From Candidatus Poribacteria bacterium (GTDB taxonomy: Bacteria; Poribacteria; WGA-4E; PCPOR2b): 64,000 bases of DNA. Positions within the stretch are counted from its first letter, which is position 1. Each line of letters begins with the position of its first letter. The position numbers and the translations under genes are program-made. Below, piece by piece: positions 17,787-26,550 of the stretch. The notes under the pieces are model-generated. The model was not told the origin of the DNA and searched no databases. It was given only the letters and a program-made list of their open reading frames with translations. The stretch lies in assembly GCA_022822005.1 (NCBI GenBank), contig JAJECO010000097.1:62001-126000 (forward strand), read 5' to 3'.

Positions 17787-18503
17787 TTATCCCTCAACAA
17801 CAAACTCGAAGAGGAGATATGAGCTTGCTAAGAATACAAGGCTGTAGACAATCAAAACTGAAATCCAAAAGTTTCCCCCAAGCCCACCGGTTGTTAGCAG
17901 AGAAACGGTGCATTTCGCTCCCGCCATGACCACTGGAAAGGTCAACGGCAGTAGGACGACGGAAAGCAGGCTCTCCTTCCCGTCCGTATTGGTGGAGATA
18001 CCCGATACGACGACGCCTACCGCACAGAAACCGAGCGTTCCAATCGCAATCACGCCGATAAGTTTAAGCAAGAGCCAAGGGAGTTGTTCTTGTAACGCGA
18101 CAGGTAAAACAGTGAGTATATCGAGGAATTGAAGGGCGATCGGTGTGACGACAACCTCCAGCAGTATTAGGAAAAGGAAGATGCTGACAACCTTTGAGAG
18201 GTAAAGGTAACTCGCATCTACGCCTGTCAACCTGAGTCCGTGTAGTGCGCCGTTCATGCGTTCAATATCGAAAGACCTGTTCAGTGTGATGATTCCCGCA
18301 AAAAGAAATGTCCCCCACAGCACGCTCGCAGCCAACTTGCCCCGTTCCTCCAATTTTTCCGGGAAAATCGGTCCGAACGCGAAGCAGAAAATCAGCACGA
18401 CTAACACGCTGAACACGATGATTAAAGCCAACATGTCCTTTGTACGAAATTGGAGTGCGAGATCCTTATGAATCAACCAACCGATTTGGCGGAATGCTTC
18501 CAT
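17787..18503 (-). CDS. ccmB: Heme exporter ABC permease CcmB
   Basis: A 238-residue membrane protein with six hydrophobic segments. The opening (IGWLIHKDLALQFRTKDML) and the middle (VLWGTFLFAGIITLNRSFD) are typical of CcmB. It pairs with the CcmA ATPase and with CcmC/D to release heme-loaded CcmE. It lies 23 bp after ccmA and before ccmC. Confidence 0.93.
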   Translation of the reverse strand: MEAFRQIGWLIHKDLALQFRTKDMLALIIVFSVLVVLIFCFAFGPIFPEKLEERGKLAASVLWGTFLFAGIITLNRSFDIERMNGALHGLRLTGVDASYLYLSKVVSIFLFLILLEVVVTPIALQFLDILTVLPVALQEQLPWLLLKLIGVIAIGTLGFCAVGVVVSGISTNTDGKESLLSVVLLPLTFPVVMAGAKCTVSLLTTGGLGGNFWISVLIVYSLVFLASSYLLFEFVVEG

Positions 18504-18526
18504 TGACTAAATTATACCCTACCTGT

Positions 18527-19231
18527 CTATCCTTTCAATCTCTCTTCATACTTACGGGACAACATTTCCAATCCGATATCTTCCTTTGCAGCCACTGTCT
18601 CAATCTGACTGTTCAATAGAAAGTGGAAGTGGGAACCGACATGGTAGCCCAATTCCGTATTGTGTGTCGTGAGGATAATCCCTTTGCCGCGAGCGCGTTC
18701 CTGATCAATCCGATTCAGCACAAGTCGCGTGGCAGCGAGGTCGAGTCCTGAAAACGGTTCGTCGAAGAGTAACAGCGCCGGATCGTGAATCAGTGCCTTG
18801 GCAATCATAAATCGCTGGATCATACCGCGTGAGAAGATCCTGACAGGTTCGTGTGCGTAAGGGGTCAGTTGGACCTCGTCGAGAAGAGCTGCGATGCGTT
18901 GCTCTAACCCATTAAGTCTGTAAAGTCGTCCGAAAAGTTTCAGGTTCTCGTAAGGGCTCAACTCGAGATAAGCGAACGGTTCGTGAACGACCAATCCCAG
19001 CGTTGGACGGACGCGTAACGTTTCCTCAAGGGCGTTGATCCCTCCAATTTGAAGCGTACCGGAGGTTGGCTTAATCAGTGTTGAAAGAATCTGAATTAGA
19101 GTTGTTTTGCCGGCTCCGTTTGGTCCGAAAATGGTAACAACTTCACCGGGCTGGACGTTGAGGTCGAGTCCATTCAGTACCGTTCGATGACCGAAGCGTT
19201 TCGTGATCTGGGAGGCTTGGAGAAGCATCAT
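18527..19231 (-). CDS. ccmA: Heme exporter ABC ATPase CcmA
   Basis: A 234-residue ABC ATPase: Walker A GPNGAGKTT (residues 35-43), a signature region reading FSRGMIQRFMIAKAL, and Walker B LLLFDEPFSGLD. CcmA hydrolyses ATP to free holo-CcmE from CcmC/D. Two ATGs open the frame; the first is used. Directly upstream of ccmB. Confidence 0.93.
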   Translation of the reverse strand: MMLLQASQITKRFGHRTVLNGLDLNVQPGEVVTIFGPNGAGKTTLIQILSTLIKPTSGTLQIGGINALEETLRVRPTLGLVVHEPFAYLELSPYENLKLFGRLYRLNGLEQRIAALLDEVQLTPYAHEPVRIFSRGMIQRFMIAKALIHDPALLLFDEPFSGLDLAATRLVLNRIDQERARGKGIILTTHNTELGYHVGSHFHFLLNSQIETVAAKEDIGLEMLSRKYEERLKG

Positions 19232-19308
19232 TAGTGGAAAACTGCGGTAAGGAGACTTGAAATTCGGTGTAATGTGGAGCCATCATCGCTATCTATGAGG
19301 TTCACGGC

Positions 19309-20622
19309 TCATGCTCCGCCTATGTTGAGGCGCGCCAAGACAGCGGCAAGCCGATCCGCTTGTTCTTTCCGTAATCGTTCATAAACTCGATCTGAGATTT
19401 CGCGCTTTTCATGCAGCTCTTCCAGACGAGTGATCATCTCAAGTCGTGCAATCCGTGTCCGTTCAAGGTCGGCGGCATCTAACTTACCGAGCCAACTTGC
19501 ATCAGGTACAACTTGAGATTTCTGGGAGTCGTCGGACGGTTTCGATGTTGGGGGTCGGATCTTGAAAATTGCTGCAACCAAAAAACCGCCTGCAAGCGCT
19601 GCGGCGATTGCTATCAGCGCAATCATTTTTGGGTCTGATGGTTTTCTGGCTGTTTCGCCCGAACTGCGTTGAGGTGACGGTGCGTCGGTTGTAACTCTGA
19701 AGCGTAGATCTACGGTTTGGTTCGTTGATAGTGGCTGCGCTGGATCGGTTGCATAAATGGTGTACACTCGTCCGTGGATCTGCTCCTGACGACCCGCTCC
19801 CAGCATTCTCGATTGTGGCACCAAGGGCATTCCGTCTGAGATGAATACATAGAATTGAGCGGTGTCAAATGTCAGTTTTCGGGAGAGAACTAGATCCGAG
19901 TCAACAACGTGCATCAGGTAGAAAAATCCGAGTTGATGTGTACCCGGGGCTAACGGTTGGCTGGCAACTAACCGGTTTGCAGTTACGTCGAGTTCTTGTT
20001 TGAAGGTCTGGTCTATTTGAAGGTTTTCATGACCATTTGGTAGATTAAGATGCACACCTGCGGATTGATTATCTATTGATGTTTGAAAAGCCAGTTCACT
20101 GGTATTTTCGACTTGGATGAGTTCCAGCACGGAAACCGCGCCATCTGGAGCGTGGTCTTCCGGCGGGGGACTAATGATAAGTGTATGCTGTCGAATTTTT
20201 ATCTGTGCGGGGTCCTCCGTGAACGCTCCAATCTCAATATTGACTTTGATGTGAGGCAGCCACTCCGACAGAACGATATCCTGTTCGATATATTCTTCGC
20301 CTTCATAATTGGCTGAGACAGCGTAATGGACATCGAAGGCTGTCGAGAGATTGTCGAAGACATAAGTCCCGTTATTGTCTGTCACCGTCTCCTGTTGCTG
20401 GACGTCTTCGCCTTCCCGGCGGATCTGTAAAACCACTTGCTGTTGAGAGAGTAGTAGGTTCTCCCCCTTATTTATGACTTGACCTTCGATTTTGCCGATG
20501 TCCCTTTGTCCAATGGCGGAGGGAAGACAAATTAAAGCCGTGAATATGAGGAATGAAACGTGAAACGTGAAACGTGAAAAGCATTTGTTATCTGGCTGTT
20601 CGGCGTTACAGTTATCGCGCAT
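19309..20622 (-). CDS. Exported membrane-anchored protein with carboxypeptidase-regulatory-like domain, in the ccm cluster
   Basis: A 437-residue protein. Residues 1-38 form a signal peptide whose n-region is partly encoded by a heptamer repeat (SRFTFHVS). A carboxypeptidase-regulatory-like beta domain follows (GKIEGQVINKGENL to about residue 140), then a further beta domain. One membrane helix lies near residues 333-355 and ends a periplasmic part. The tail is a charged helix (about 385-437) resembling the helical end of CcmI-like proteins. ATG 20622 has AGGA 8-9 bp upstream. Position between the CcmI-like gene and ccmA suggests a role in cytochrome maturation, but I do not recognise the family. 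Confidence 0.75.
   Translation of the reverse strand: MRDNCNAEQPDNKCFSRFTFHVSFLIFTALICLPSAIGQRDIGKIEGQVINKGENLLLSQQQVVLQIRREGEDVQQQETVTDNNGTYVFDNLSTAFDVHYAVSANYEGEEYIEQDIVLSEWLPHIKVNIEIGAFTEDPAQIKIRQHTLIISPPPEDHAPDGAVSVLELIQVENTSELAFQTSIDNQSAGVHLNLPNGHENLQIDQTFKQELDVTANRLVASQPLAPGTHQLGFFYLMHVVDSDLVLSRKLTFDTAQFYVFISDGMPLVPQSRMLGAGRQEQIHGRVYTIYATDPAQPLSTNQTVDLRFRVTTDAPSPQRSSGETARKPSDPKMIALIAIAAALAGGFLVAAIFKIRPPTSKPSDDSQKSQVVPDASWLGKLDAADLERTRIARLEMITRLEELHEKREISDRVYERLRKEQADRLAAVLARLNIGGA
20554..20581. repeat. Tandem heptamer TGAAACG, about four copies
   Basis: Three exact copies (20554-20574) and a fourth reading TGAAAAG (20575-20581). On the minus strand three heptamers make seven codons, RFTFHVS, within the signal peptide of the gene at 19309-20622. 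Confidence 0.85.
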
Positions 20623-20630
20623 ATTTTATC

Positions 20631-20969
20631 CTAACCTCGTGAACCCTTTTCTTGTTTATATCTTTCGATTTCCTCTTCTACAGATGCCATGCCGGCCGTT
20701 TCGATCTGTGTCAAGACTGCTGCTGTTTCTTGTAACAGTTGTCCTCTTAAGGCTTGATAGTCAGCTTGAGATAGCTTACCTATTTCGTAGTCTTCCTCAA
20801 GGTCCACGAGTGCCGAATAGCTGCGTTCACGTTCCAGATACAACGTCTGCATTCGGGTTTCAACGGCGTCCATTTCTGGGGATGGACGTGGCTTTGACCA
20901 CAGTGGCAAACCCAGATAGACCAGAAGGGGAAGCCCAAGTAGTAGAATCCATAAAAATACAAAAAACAT
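20631..20969 (-). CDS. CcmI-like small membrane protein
   Basis: A 112-residue protein: one N-terminal membrane helix (residues 2-24), a short Pro-rich linker, then a helical domain with YSALVDLEEDYEIGKLSQADY, the pattern of the N-terminal part of CcmI (CycH). CcmI presents apocytochrome c to the CcmF/H lyase. The TPR domain of full CcmI is absent. It lies between ccmH and the ccm-associated exported protein. The call rests on the helix pattern and context. Confidence 0.7.
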   Translation of the reverse strand: MFFVFLWILLLGLPLLVYLGLPLWSKPRPSPEMDAVETRMQTLYLERERSYSALVDLEEDYEIGKLSQADYQALRGQLLQETAAVLTQIETAGMASVEEEIERYKQEKGSRG

Positions 20970-20992
20970 ACACCAAACTCCTTGCCTTGAGG

Positions 20993-21508
20993 TTATCTTT
21001 GTTGTTTGTAACGCTCAAGTTCTTCCTCGATTTGCTCGTATTGATCGGTCGAGGCTGAACGTTCTGGCTCTGTCGAAGCGGACGCCGTTGTCAACGATGC
21101 GCTGCGCTTTGATCTAAGCACAAGAAAGACAATCACGCCGAGCAGCACGATGATGACGGCGGGCATGGCATAAGCGACGATGTTGAACCCTTTAGCGGGC
21201 ATGAGCGCCGAGAATTGCGTACCCCACCTTGCAAGATAGTCGGTCCGAATTTGTTCAACTGTTCCTCCGCCGATGAGGCGATTGCGAAAGTCTGTTTCAA
21301 TCTGTTGAGCAACACCACAGACGCAATGCTTAATTGTCTCTCGTACGCAGCCGCAGTGACAGTATACGCTTGTCATCAGTTGATCCAATTTTGATTCAAG
21401 CGATGGATCGGCTGTGGATGCCTGCTCTTGGGGGTTCGCCGCTGAAATTAAATAGATGAAAGACATTAAGATTAAGAGAATAGTGCGGAAGCTTTGCATT
21501 TTATACAT
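20993..21508 (-). CDS. ccmH: CcmH-family apocytochrome thiol protein, multi-cysteine variant
   Basis: A 171-residue protein with a signal peptide or anchor (residues 4-24), a three-helix CcmH domain and a C-terminal membrane helix. The usual LRCxxC is replaced by VYCHCGCVRETIKHCVCG (C50, C52, C54, C62, C64). The rest keeps the family pattern (AQQIETDFRNRL, then DYLARWGTQF). CcmH reduces the heme-binding cysteines of apocytochrome c. ATG 21508 overlaps the ccmF stop by 8 bp; ATG 21499 is an alternative. Confidence 0.85.
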   Translation of the reverse strand: MYKMQSFRTILLILMSFIYLISAANPQEQASTADPSLESKLDQLMTSVYCHCGCVRETIKHCVCGVAQQIETDFRNRLIGGGTVEQIRTDYLARWGTQFSALMPAKGFNIVAYAMPAVIIVLLGVIVFLVLRSKRSASLTTASASTEPERSASTDQYEQIEEELERYKQQR

Positions 21509-23513
21509 TGCCTTTTGTATGCTTCTCAAGAATTGCGACCAGTCCGCCAATCATCATGATGGCAACGCCAATCCAGACGACATTGACGAGCGGGTTGTGG
21601 TAGACTTGAACAGAGACGATTCCGCCCGAACCCACATGGGCGGGTACGTTTTCGGGCAGGGGACCTAATGCAATATAGAGGTCGTTTAATCCCATATGGC
21701 GTATGGCGGACTCGATGGTATCTTGCTCGCCCTGTCCGGCTTTATGATAAAATCCACGCGCTGGGCGCATTGTCCCCATCGGTTTTCCGTTTTTTTCAAC
21801 TGCGAATATAACGCCACCGAGCGAGAAGTTGGGGTGTTCCTCCTGAAATGCATCCTGCATCGTGAGTTTGTAGTTGCTGACCTCTATCGATTCCCCGCGT
21901 TGTAATCCCTTTGATTCCAGGAGAGAATAACCCTTAGATCCCAGAATCCCGACGTAGACAATTACGATCCCGATATGGACGATGTAGCCGCCGTATCGAC
22001 GTTTATTGCGTTGAATCAGTTGGACGAGTCCATCAAAGAATGAGGTTTCAGCTCGTTTGGCACGTAATTTTGATCCACGATAGAATTCGTCGCAGATGGC
22101 TGCAAGGACAAAAACAGCTGCAAAGACGCAGAGCGCAGAGTAGATTGCTCCAGTATGCCCGTTCAAAGCAAGACATACCCATGTAAGTATCCCGCCAACT
22201 ATTCCCAAAACAATCGGTTTGGCGAACATCCGTTTGAAATTACTCGGTGTCAATTTTTTCCACGAGATGATCGGACCTACACCTGTGAGTAGCAGTAGAA
22301 GCAATCCCGGGATAATAACTACTTGGTTGAAAAATTCTTCTGGGACCGCAGCTTTTTCTCCGGTGACCTTCTCTGTGATAACTGGCCACAAAGTTCCCCA
22401 GAGAATAATCAGGGTTAAACCGACGAGCATCCAATTGTTTAGAAGGAATGAGCTTTCACGGGAAAGGAGAGATTCAAGGCGATTGGGACTTTTCAGATCG
22501 TCCCAACGATACGCCAGAAGCCCAATGACGCCGAGTGTGGAAAGGAAGATGAATCCGAGGAAGTACCCTCCGATGTCGGATTGTGCAAATGCGTGTACGG
22601 AGGTGATTATACCGCTACGGGTGATAAAAGTTCCCAAGAGCGTGAACTCAAACGCAAGGGTAATCAGGACGATGTTCCAGAGCTTGAGCATGTTTCGTTT
22701 CTCTTGGATCATCACCGAATGGAGGTAGGCGGTGCCGAGCAGCCACGGCATGAAGGAGGCATTTTCGACGGGATCCCACGCCCAATATCCGCCCCATCCA
22801 AGTTCACGGTATGCCCAATTGCCGCCGAGCGTGATGCCGACTGTCAGTACCAGCCAAGATGCCATCATCCATCGTCTCGATCTGCTAATCCACTCGCTGC
22901 CTATCTTCCCAGCGGCGAGCGCACCGACAGCAAAAGCAAACGGCACAGTCAGGCTGACGAAGCCGACATAAAGCGAGGGGGGATGAAAAGCCATACTCGG
23001 TGTTTGCAGCAGCGGATTCATTCCGGCACCGTCGCGAGCAATCGCACCGTTCGGCAACCGATCCAGCGGATTGTAGACACCTTCGACCAAACCGGTCACA
23101 ATAATGATAAAGAAGAGTTGGACTATCGAAATCGGGATGAGGGCATAGTCAGCCAGATAATCGGGCGCACGTCGGTTTGTCCATACGACCAATGCACCAA
23201 AAAGTGTGACGAGCCAAAGCCAAAATAGGAGTGAGCCGGACATCCGTCCCCACAACGCAGTGATTTTGTAGAGCAGGGGTTGGTCATAGCTGGAGACTTC
23301 GACGACGTACTTCATAGAGAAGTCGTTTGTCACAAAGCCGTAGATTAATGCGCCGGTTGCAAGAGTTATTAGAGCGAACGTTCCAACGACCCCGTTTCGA
23401 CCACTGATAACTGCGTTGTAATTGTTATGACGCAATCCCATCCAGAGCATCGTCAATGCCCACAGACAGGAAAAAACTGAAAGCCATATTGCTGCCTGTC
23501 CCACTTCTGCCAT
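21501..23513 (-). CDS. ccmF: Cytochrome c heme lyase CcmF
   Basis: A 670-residue polytopic membrane protein. The WWD heme domain is clear (WGGYWAWDPVENASFMPWL), preceded by PPSLYVGF and followed by FTLLGTFITRSGIITSVHAF. A large periplasmic loop precedes the last membrane helix. CcmF takes heme from CcmE and attaches it to apocytochrome c. Its start lies 24 bp after ccmE, and its stop overlaps the ccmH start. Confidence 0.96.
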   Translation of the reverse strand: MAEVGQAAIWLSVFSCLWALTMLWMGLRHNNYNAVISGRNGVVGTFALITLATGALIYGFVTNDFSMKYVVEVSSYDQPLLYKITALWGRMSGSLLFWLWLVTLFGALVVWTNRRAPDYLADYALIPISIVQLFFIIIVTGLVEGVYNPLDRLPNGAIARDGAGMNPLLQTPSMAFHPPSLYVGFVSLTVPFAFAVGALAAGKIGSEWISRSRRWMMASWLVLTVGITLGGNWAYRELGWGGYWAWDPVENASFMPWLLGTAYLHSVMIQEKRNMLKLWNIVLITLAFEFTLLGTFITRSGIITSVHAFAQSDIGGYFLGFIFLSTLGVIGLLAYRWDDLKSPNRLESLLSRESSFLLNNWMLVGLTLIILWGTLWPVITEKVTGEKAAVPEEFFNQVVIIPGLLLLLLTGVGPIISWKKLTPSNFKRMFAKPIVLGIVGGILTWVCLALNGHTGAIYSALCVFAAVFVLAAICDEFYRGSKLRAKRAETSFFDGLVQLIQRNKRRYGGYIVHIGIVIVYVGILGSKGYSLLESKGLQRGESIEVSNYKLTMQDAFQEEHPNFSLGGVIFAVEKNGKPMGTMRPARGFYHKAGQGEQDTIESAIRHMGLNDLYIALGPLPENVPAHVGSGGIVSVQVYHNPLVNVVWIGVAIMMIGGLVAILEKHTKGNV

Positions 23514-23537
23514 AACGTGTATCTTTCCTCATGCGTC

Positions 23538-23984
23538 TCAATAGTCACTTGGATCAGTTTCGCCTGTTTGTGCTGTCATTCCGTCGGCTGCTTCATATTT
23601 CGATGCACACTTCGTTTGGAGTTTAGAAGCAACGATGAGGTTTTCGGCTGCGTTATACTTCCCTTGAACAAAGACATTTCCGCCATCTTTGAAGTTGTCG
23701 GGTCTGAGTCTATTTGCGTAGAGGACGTTAACGGTCGCTTGTCCATCTCGATCTCGTACCGCAAAGGTGAGTTGAAACTTTGTTGGATCCCATTGGGTGG
23801 TCCCCTCCGCGATCAATCCGTCTACTTGGATGGGCTTATTGTCAACCTCCTGCGCGTGTGCAAGGAGTGCATCGGGTGCGAAATGTCTCATACTTGTGTT
23901 CTTTACGCCTGCAACGACGAGGAATGCCATCGCAGCCGCTAAGACAAGACTCGCAACGATGATCTTGATTCTTTTTCGGTTCAT
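23538..23984 (-). CDS. ccmE: Heme chaperone CcmE, CX3Y type
   Basis: A 148-residue protein with one N-terminal membrane anchor (residues 7-25) and a periplasmic OB-fold. In most CcmE proteins heme is bound covalently through His in an HX3Y motif. Here the matching place reads LQTKCASKYEAADG, with C126 and Y130, a CX3Y motif; a cysteine variant of this kind is known from some archaea and sulfate reducers. The start overlaps the end of cobA-hemD by 4 bp (ATGA), so tetrapyrrole synthesis and cytochrome maturation are translationally coupled. Confidence 0.92.
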   Translation of the reverse strand: MNRKRIKIIVASLVLAAAMAFLVVAGVKNTSMRHFAPDALLAHAQEVDNKPIQVDGLIAEGTTQWDPTKFQLTFAVRDRDGQATVNVLYANRLRPDNFKDGGNVFVQGKYNAAENLIVASKLQTKCASKYEAADGMTAQTGETDPSDY

Positions 23985-25525
23985 GGTCGCTTTTCCTTAT
24001 CCTTTCCTGTATAAAACTTAACAATTTCTTCGGCGAGTGTTTCTACAGATGCTTTTTTTGCAACTATGTCTGCCGTCAATCCATACGCTTCCACGGTTGC
24101 GGCGGTTGATGGTCCGATGACCGCAATGTGAGCTTGATCGAGCAGCGCAGCGATCGGGTGTGGATCGAACATCTCAAGGAAGTTGGTGACGGTTGACGAA
24201 CTTGTAAATGTTACCATGTCAATGCGTCCGTTGTGTAGGTCCGCTTTGAGTGCATCACGCCCTTCTGCACCGACTTTAACGGTTTCGTAGACTGGAATGG
24301 CATCGACAATCGCGCCTCTGTCTCGTAAACCGTTGGGTAAATCATCAGCGGCGATTGAAGCGCGTGGCAATAGAATCTTTTGTCCTTCTACACCCTCTAA
24401 TTCTGCGGCAAGGACTGCACCGCGATATTGCGTTGGAACGTAATCAGTGCTAATCCCGATTTTATCTAACGCTGCCACGGTTTTTTGGCCAACCCCACAG
24501 ATACGAGCATTACCGAGGGCTCGGGTGTCTTTACCGTTTGTGCGCAGATGTCGGTAGAAATACTCCACAGCGTTGACGCTGGTAAAAATGATCCAGTTAT
24601 ACGCCGCAAGTTGAGCGATTGCCCTGTTCAGCATAGGGTTGTCGGGAGTTGGCTGGGTTTCAATCGTTGGGAACTGGATGACTTCGGCGCCAGAAGATTC
24701 AAGATGCGCTGCGAAGTCGCTGGCTTGCGCTCTAGCGCGTGTAACGATAATCCGACGACCAAGGAGCGGTTTGCGGTCAAACCAACTCAATTGTTCACGC
24801 AGCGTATTGACGGCACCTACAACGATTGCCGCTGGATTGCGAAAATTAACAGCCTCTGCCTTTTGGGCGATGTTTGCGAGAGTGCCCTCAAGCGTTTTTT
24901 GCTGCGGAGTTGTTCCCCAATGGATGAGGGCAACCGGCGTATCGGGTGAACGTCCATATTGGATCAGACGTCCTGCAATCTCACGCAAATGCCCCACTCC
25001 CATGAGTACAACCAATGTGTCGACACCTTTCGAGAGATGGTCCCAATGGATCGCCGAATCCGCCTTCAACGCCGCCGAATGCCCCGTGACAAAGGCGACG
25101 GACGAGGAGTAACTCCGGTGCGTTAGGGGAATACCTGCGTACGCTGGGGCAGCGATTGCCGAAGTAATCCCGGGCACGATTTCAAAATCAATTCCTGCGT
25201 CCACGAGTGTCAGTGCCTCTTCTCCGCCTCTCCCGAATATAAACGGATCACCGCCTTTGAGCCGGACAACTGTTTTACCTGCCTTCGCATGCCGAATCAT
25301 TAGACCATCGATTTCGGCTTGGCGTTCTTCCTGTTCGCCTATCATTTTTCCGCCATAGATTTTTTCGGTATGTGCAGGACAGTGTTCAAGCAGTTTGACG
25401 TTGATAAGCAGATCATAGATTACTACGTCTGCGTGTTGGAGGCATTCAATTCCTTTGAGCGTAATCAGTTTCGGATCGCCCGGTCCCGCTCCAACAAGGT
25501 AGACTTTTCCGTTTATGGCAGTCAT
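23981..25525 (-). CDS. Fused uroporphyrinogen-III C-methyltransferase / uroporphyrinogen-III synthase
   Basis: A 514-residue fusion. Residues 1-245 are the CobA/SUMT domain: VYLVGAGPGDPKLITLKG, VVIYDLL, VRLKGGDPFIFGRGGEE, PGITSAIAAPAYAGIPLTHR. Residues about 255-510 are the HemD synthase (RRIIVTRARAQASDFAAHLE, then FTSVNAVEYF and FTSSSTVTNFLEMF). HemD closes hydroxymethylbilane to uroporphyrinogen III; SUMT methylates it twice to precorrin-2 for siroheme, heme d1, cobalamin or Ahb-type heme. ATG 25525 follows hemC by 9 bp. Confidence 0.94.
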   Translation of the reverse strand: MTAINGKVYLVGAGPGDPKLITLKGIECLQHADVVIYDLLINVKLLEHCPAHTEKIYGGKMIGEQEERQAEIDGLMIRHAKAGKTVVRLKGGDPFIFGRGGEEALTLVDAGIDFEIVPGITSAIAAPAYAGIPLTHRSYSSSVAFVTGHSAALKADSAIHWDHLSKGVDTLVVLMGVGHLREIAGRLIQYGRSPDTPVALIHWGTTPQQKTLEGTLANIAQKAEAVNFRNPAAIVVGAVNTLREQLSWFDRKPLLGRRIIVTRARAQASDFAAHLESSGAEVIQFPTIETQPTPDNPMLNRAIAQLAAYNWIIFTSVNAVEYFYRHLRTNGKDTRALGNARICGVGQKTVAALDKIGISTDYVPTQYRGAVLAAELEGVEGQKILLPRASIAADDLPNGLRDRGAIVDAIPVYETVKVGAEGRDALKADLHNGRIDMVTFTSSSTVTNFLEMFDPHPIAALLDQAHIAVIGPSTAATVEAYGLTADIVAKKASVETLAEEIVKFYTGKDKEKRP

Positions 25526-25534
25526 GATTTACAC

Positions 25535-26506
25535 TTAGGTTTCACGCTGAAGTTTGTGTGCACCGCTCTGAATCAGCTTCTTTGCAAGGTTAATACCCGA
25601 CTCTTGAGCGGATACCGGACCGCCCCGATCAGATCGGTTCCGTTCCGAGAATCCCGATTTATCGGGAGATTCAAAGCTACTCGATAGCCTCTCAAGGATG
25701 CGATGTTTTCCGTCGGGGCTGCACACCGTAGCAATCAAATGGAGTCTATCATTCTTCAACTGTGCGTTGACACCGATTGGAACTTGACACCCACCGCCCA
25801 ATTCACCCAACACTGCCCTCTCTGCAATCACTTCGGTTTCGCTGTGGACATCGTTAATTGCATCTAATAACGTTTTGATTTCAAGGTCATCTTCCCGTGC
25901 TTCTACCCCCAGAGCGCCTTGTCCGGCAGGGGGAACCATCCGATCTACCTGGAAATACTCTGTGATGATCTCCTCGCCAATTAGTCGTTTAATGCCCGCT
26001 GCCGCAAGGATGATCCCATCAAGATCTGTTTCGTTCAGTTTACGAAGGCGTGTATCGAGATTTCCGCGGACATCCACAACCTGCAAATCGGGGCGTAAAT
26101 ACAGAAGTTGAGATTTTCGGCGTGGACTTGTCGTTCCAATTTTCGCCCCTTTTGGGAGTTGCTCGAGGATCAGTCCAGACCGTGCGACCAGCACATCGCG
26201 GGGGTCTTCACGCACGGGAATAGCGGCAATACGTAGCCCGTCGGGCAGATCTGTCGGCAGGTCTTTCATACTGTGGACGGCGAGATCGATTGTGCCGTCC
26301 AAAAGCGCAATTTCAATCTCCTTCGTAAAGACCCCTTTACCGAGTCCGACAAGCGATCGATTTTGAATTTTGTCCCCCGTCGTCTTGATGATTTTGAGTT
26401 CAATCGAGTGGTCGGGAAAGTGATCATTCAGACGCTTTCTCACATATTCTGCCTGCCAGAGGGCGAGTTGGCTGCCGCGTGTGCCGATGTTGATAATTTG
26501 TTTCAT
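25535..26506 (-). CDS. hemC: Porphobilinogen deaminase
   Basis: A 323-residue hydroxymethylbilane synthase. It opens with IGTRGSQLALWQAEYV and has KDLPTDLPDGL, then GQGALGVEAREDD. The cofactor-carrying Cys lies in LGGGCQVPIGV. It polymerises four porphobilinogens. About 20 residues near the C-terminus (SFESPDKSGFSERNRSDRGG) are absent from typical HemC and are encoded by two adjacent palindromes at 25625-25667; the frame is kept and the final helix follows, so the enzyme is probably active. Confidence 0.95.
   Translation of the reverse strand: MKQIINIGTRGSQLALWQAEYVRKRLNDHFPDHSIELKIIKTTGDKIQNRSLVGLGKGVFTKEIEIALLDGTIDLAVHSMKDLPTDLPDGLRIAAIPVREDPRDVLVARSGLILEQLPKGAKIGTTSPRRKSQLLYLRPDLQVVDVRGNLDTRLRKLNETDLDGIILAAAGIKRLIGEEIITEYFQVDRMVPPAGQGALGVEAREDDLEIKTLLDAINDVHSETEVIAERAVLGELGGGCQVPIGVNAQLKNDRLHLIATVCSPDGKHRILERLSSSFESPDKSGFSERNRSDRGGPVSAQESGINLAKKLIQSGAHKLQRET
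25625..25667. repeat. Two palindromes inserted in frame in hemC
   Basis: CCGATC-A-GATCGG (25625-25637) and TCCCGAT-TT-ATCGGGA (25652-25667). The second belongs to the same family as the palindromes at 17755 and 29351. Confidence 0.75.
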
Positions 26507-26550
26507 ATGGACTCGCTGATCTCAAAATTGATAAAGCGATTCAAGCGATA

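Noticed and set aside
20554-20581. Tandem heptamers as a CRISPR array
   Set aside because: Units are 7 nt with no spacers, so not CRISPR.
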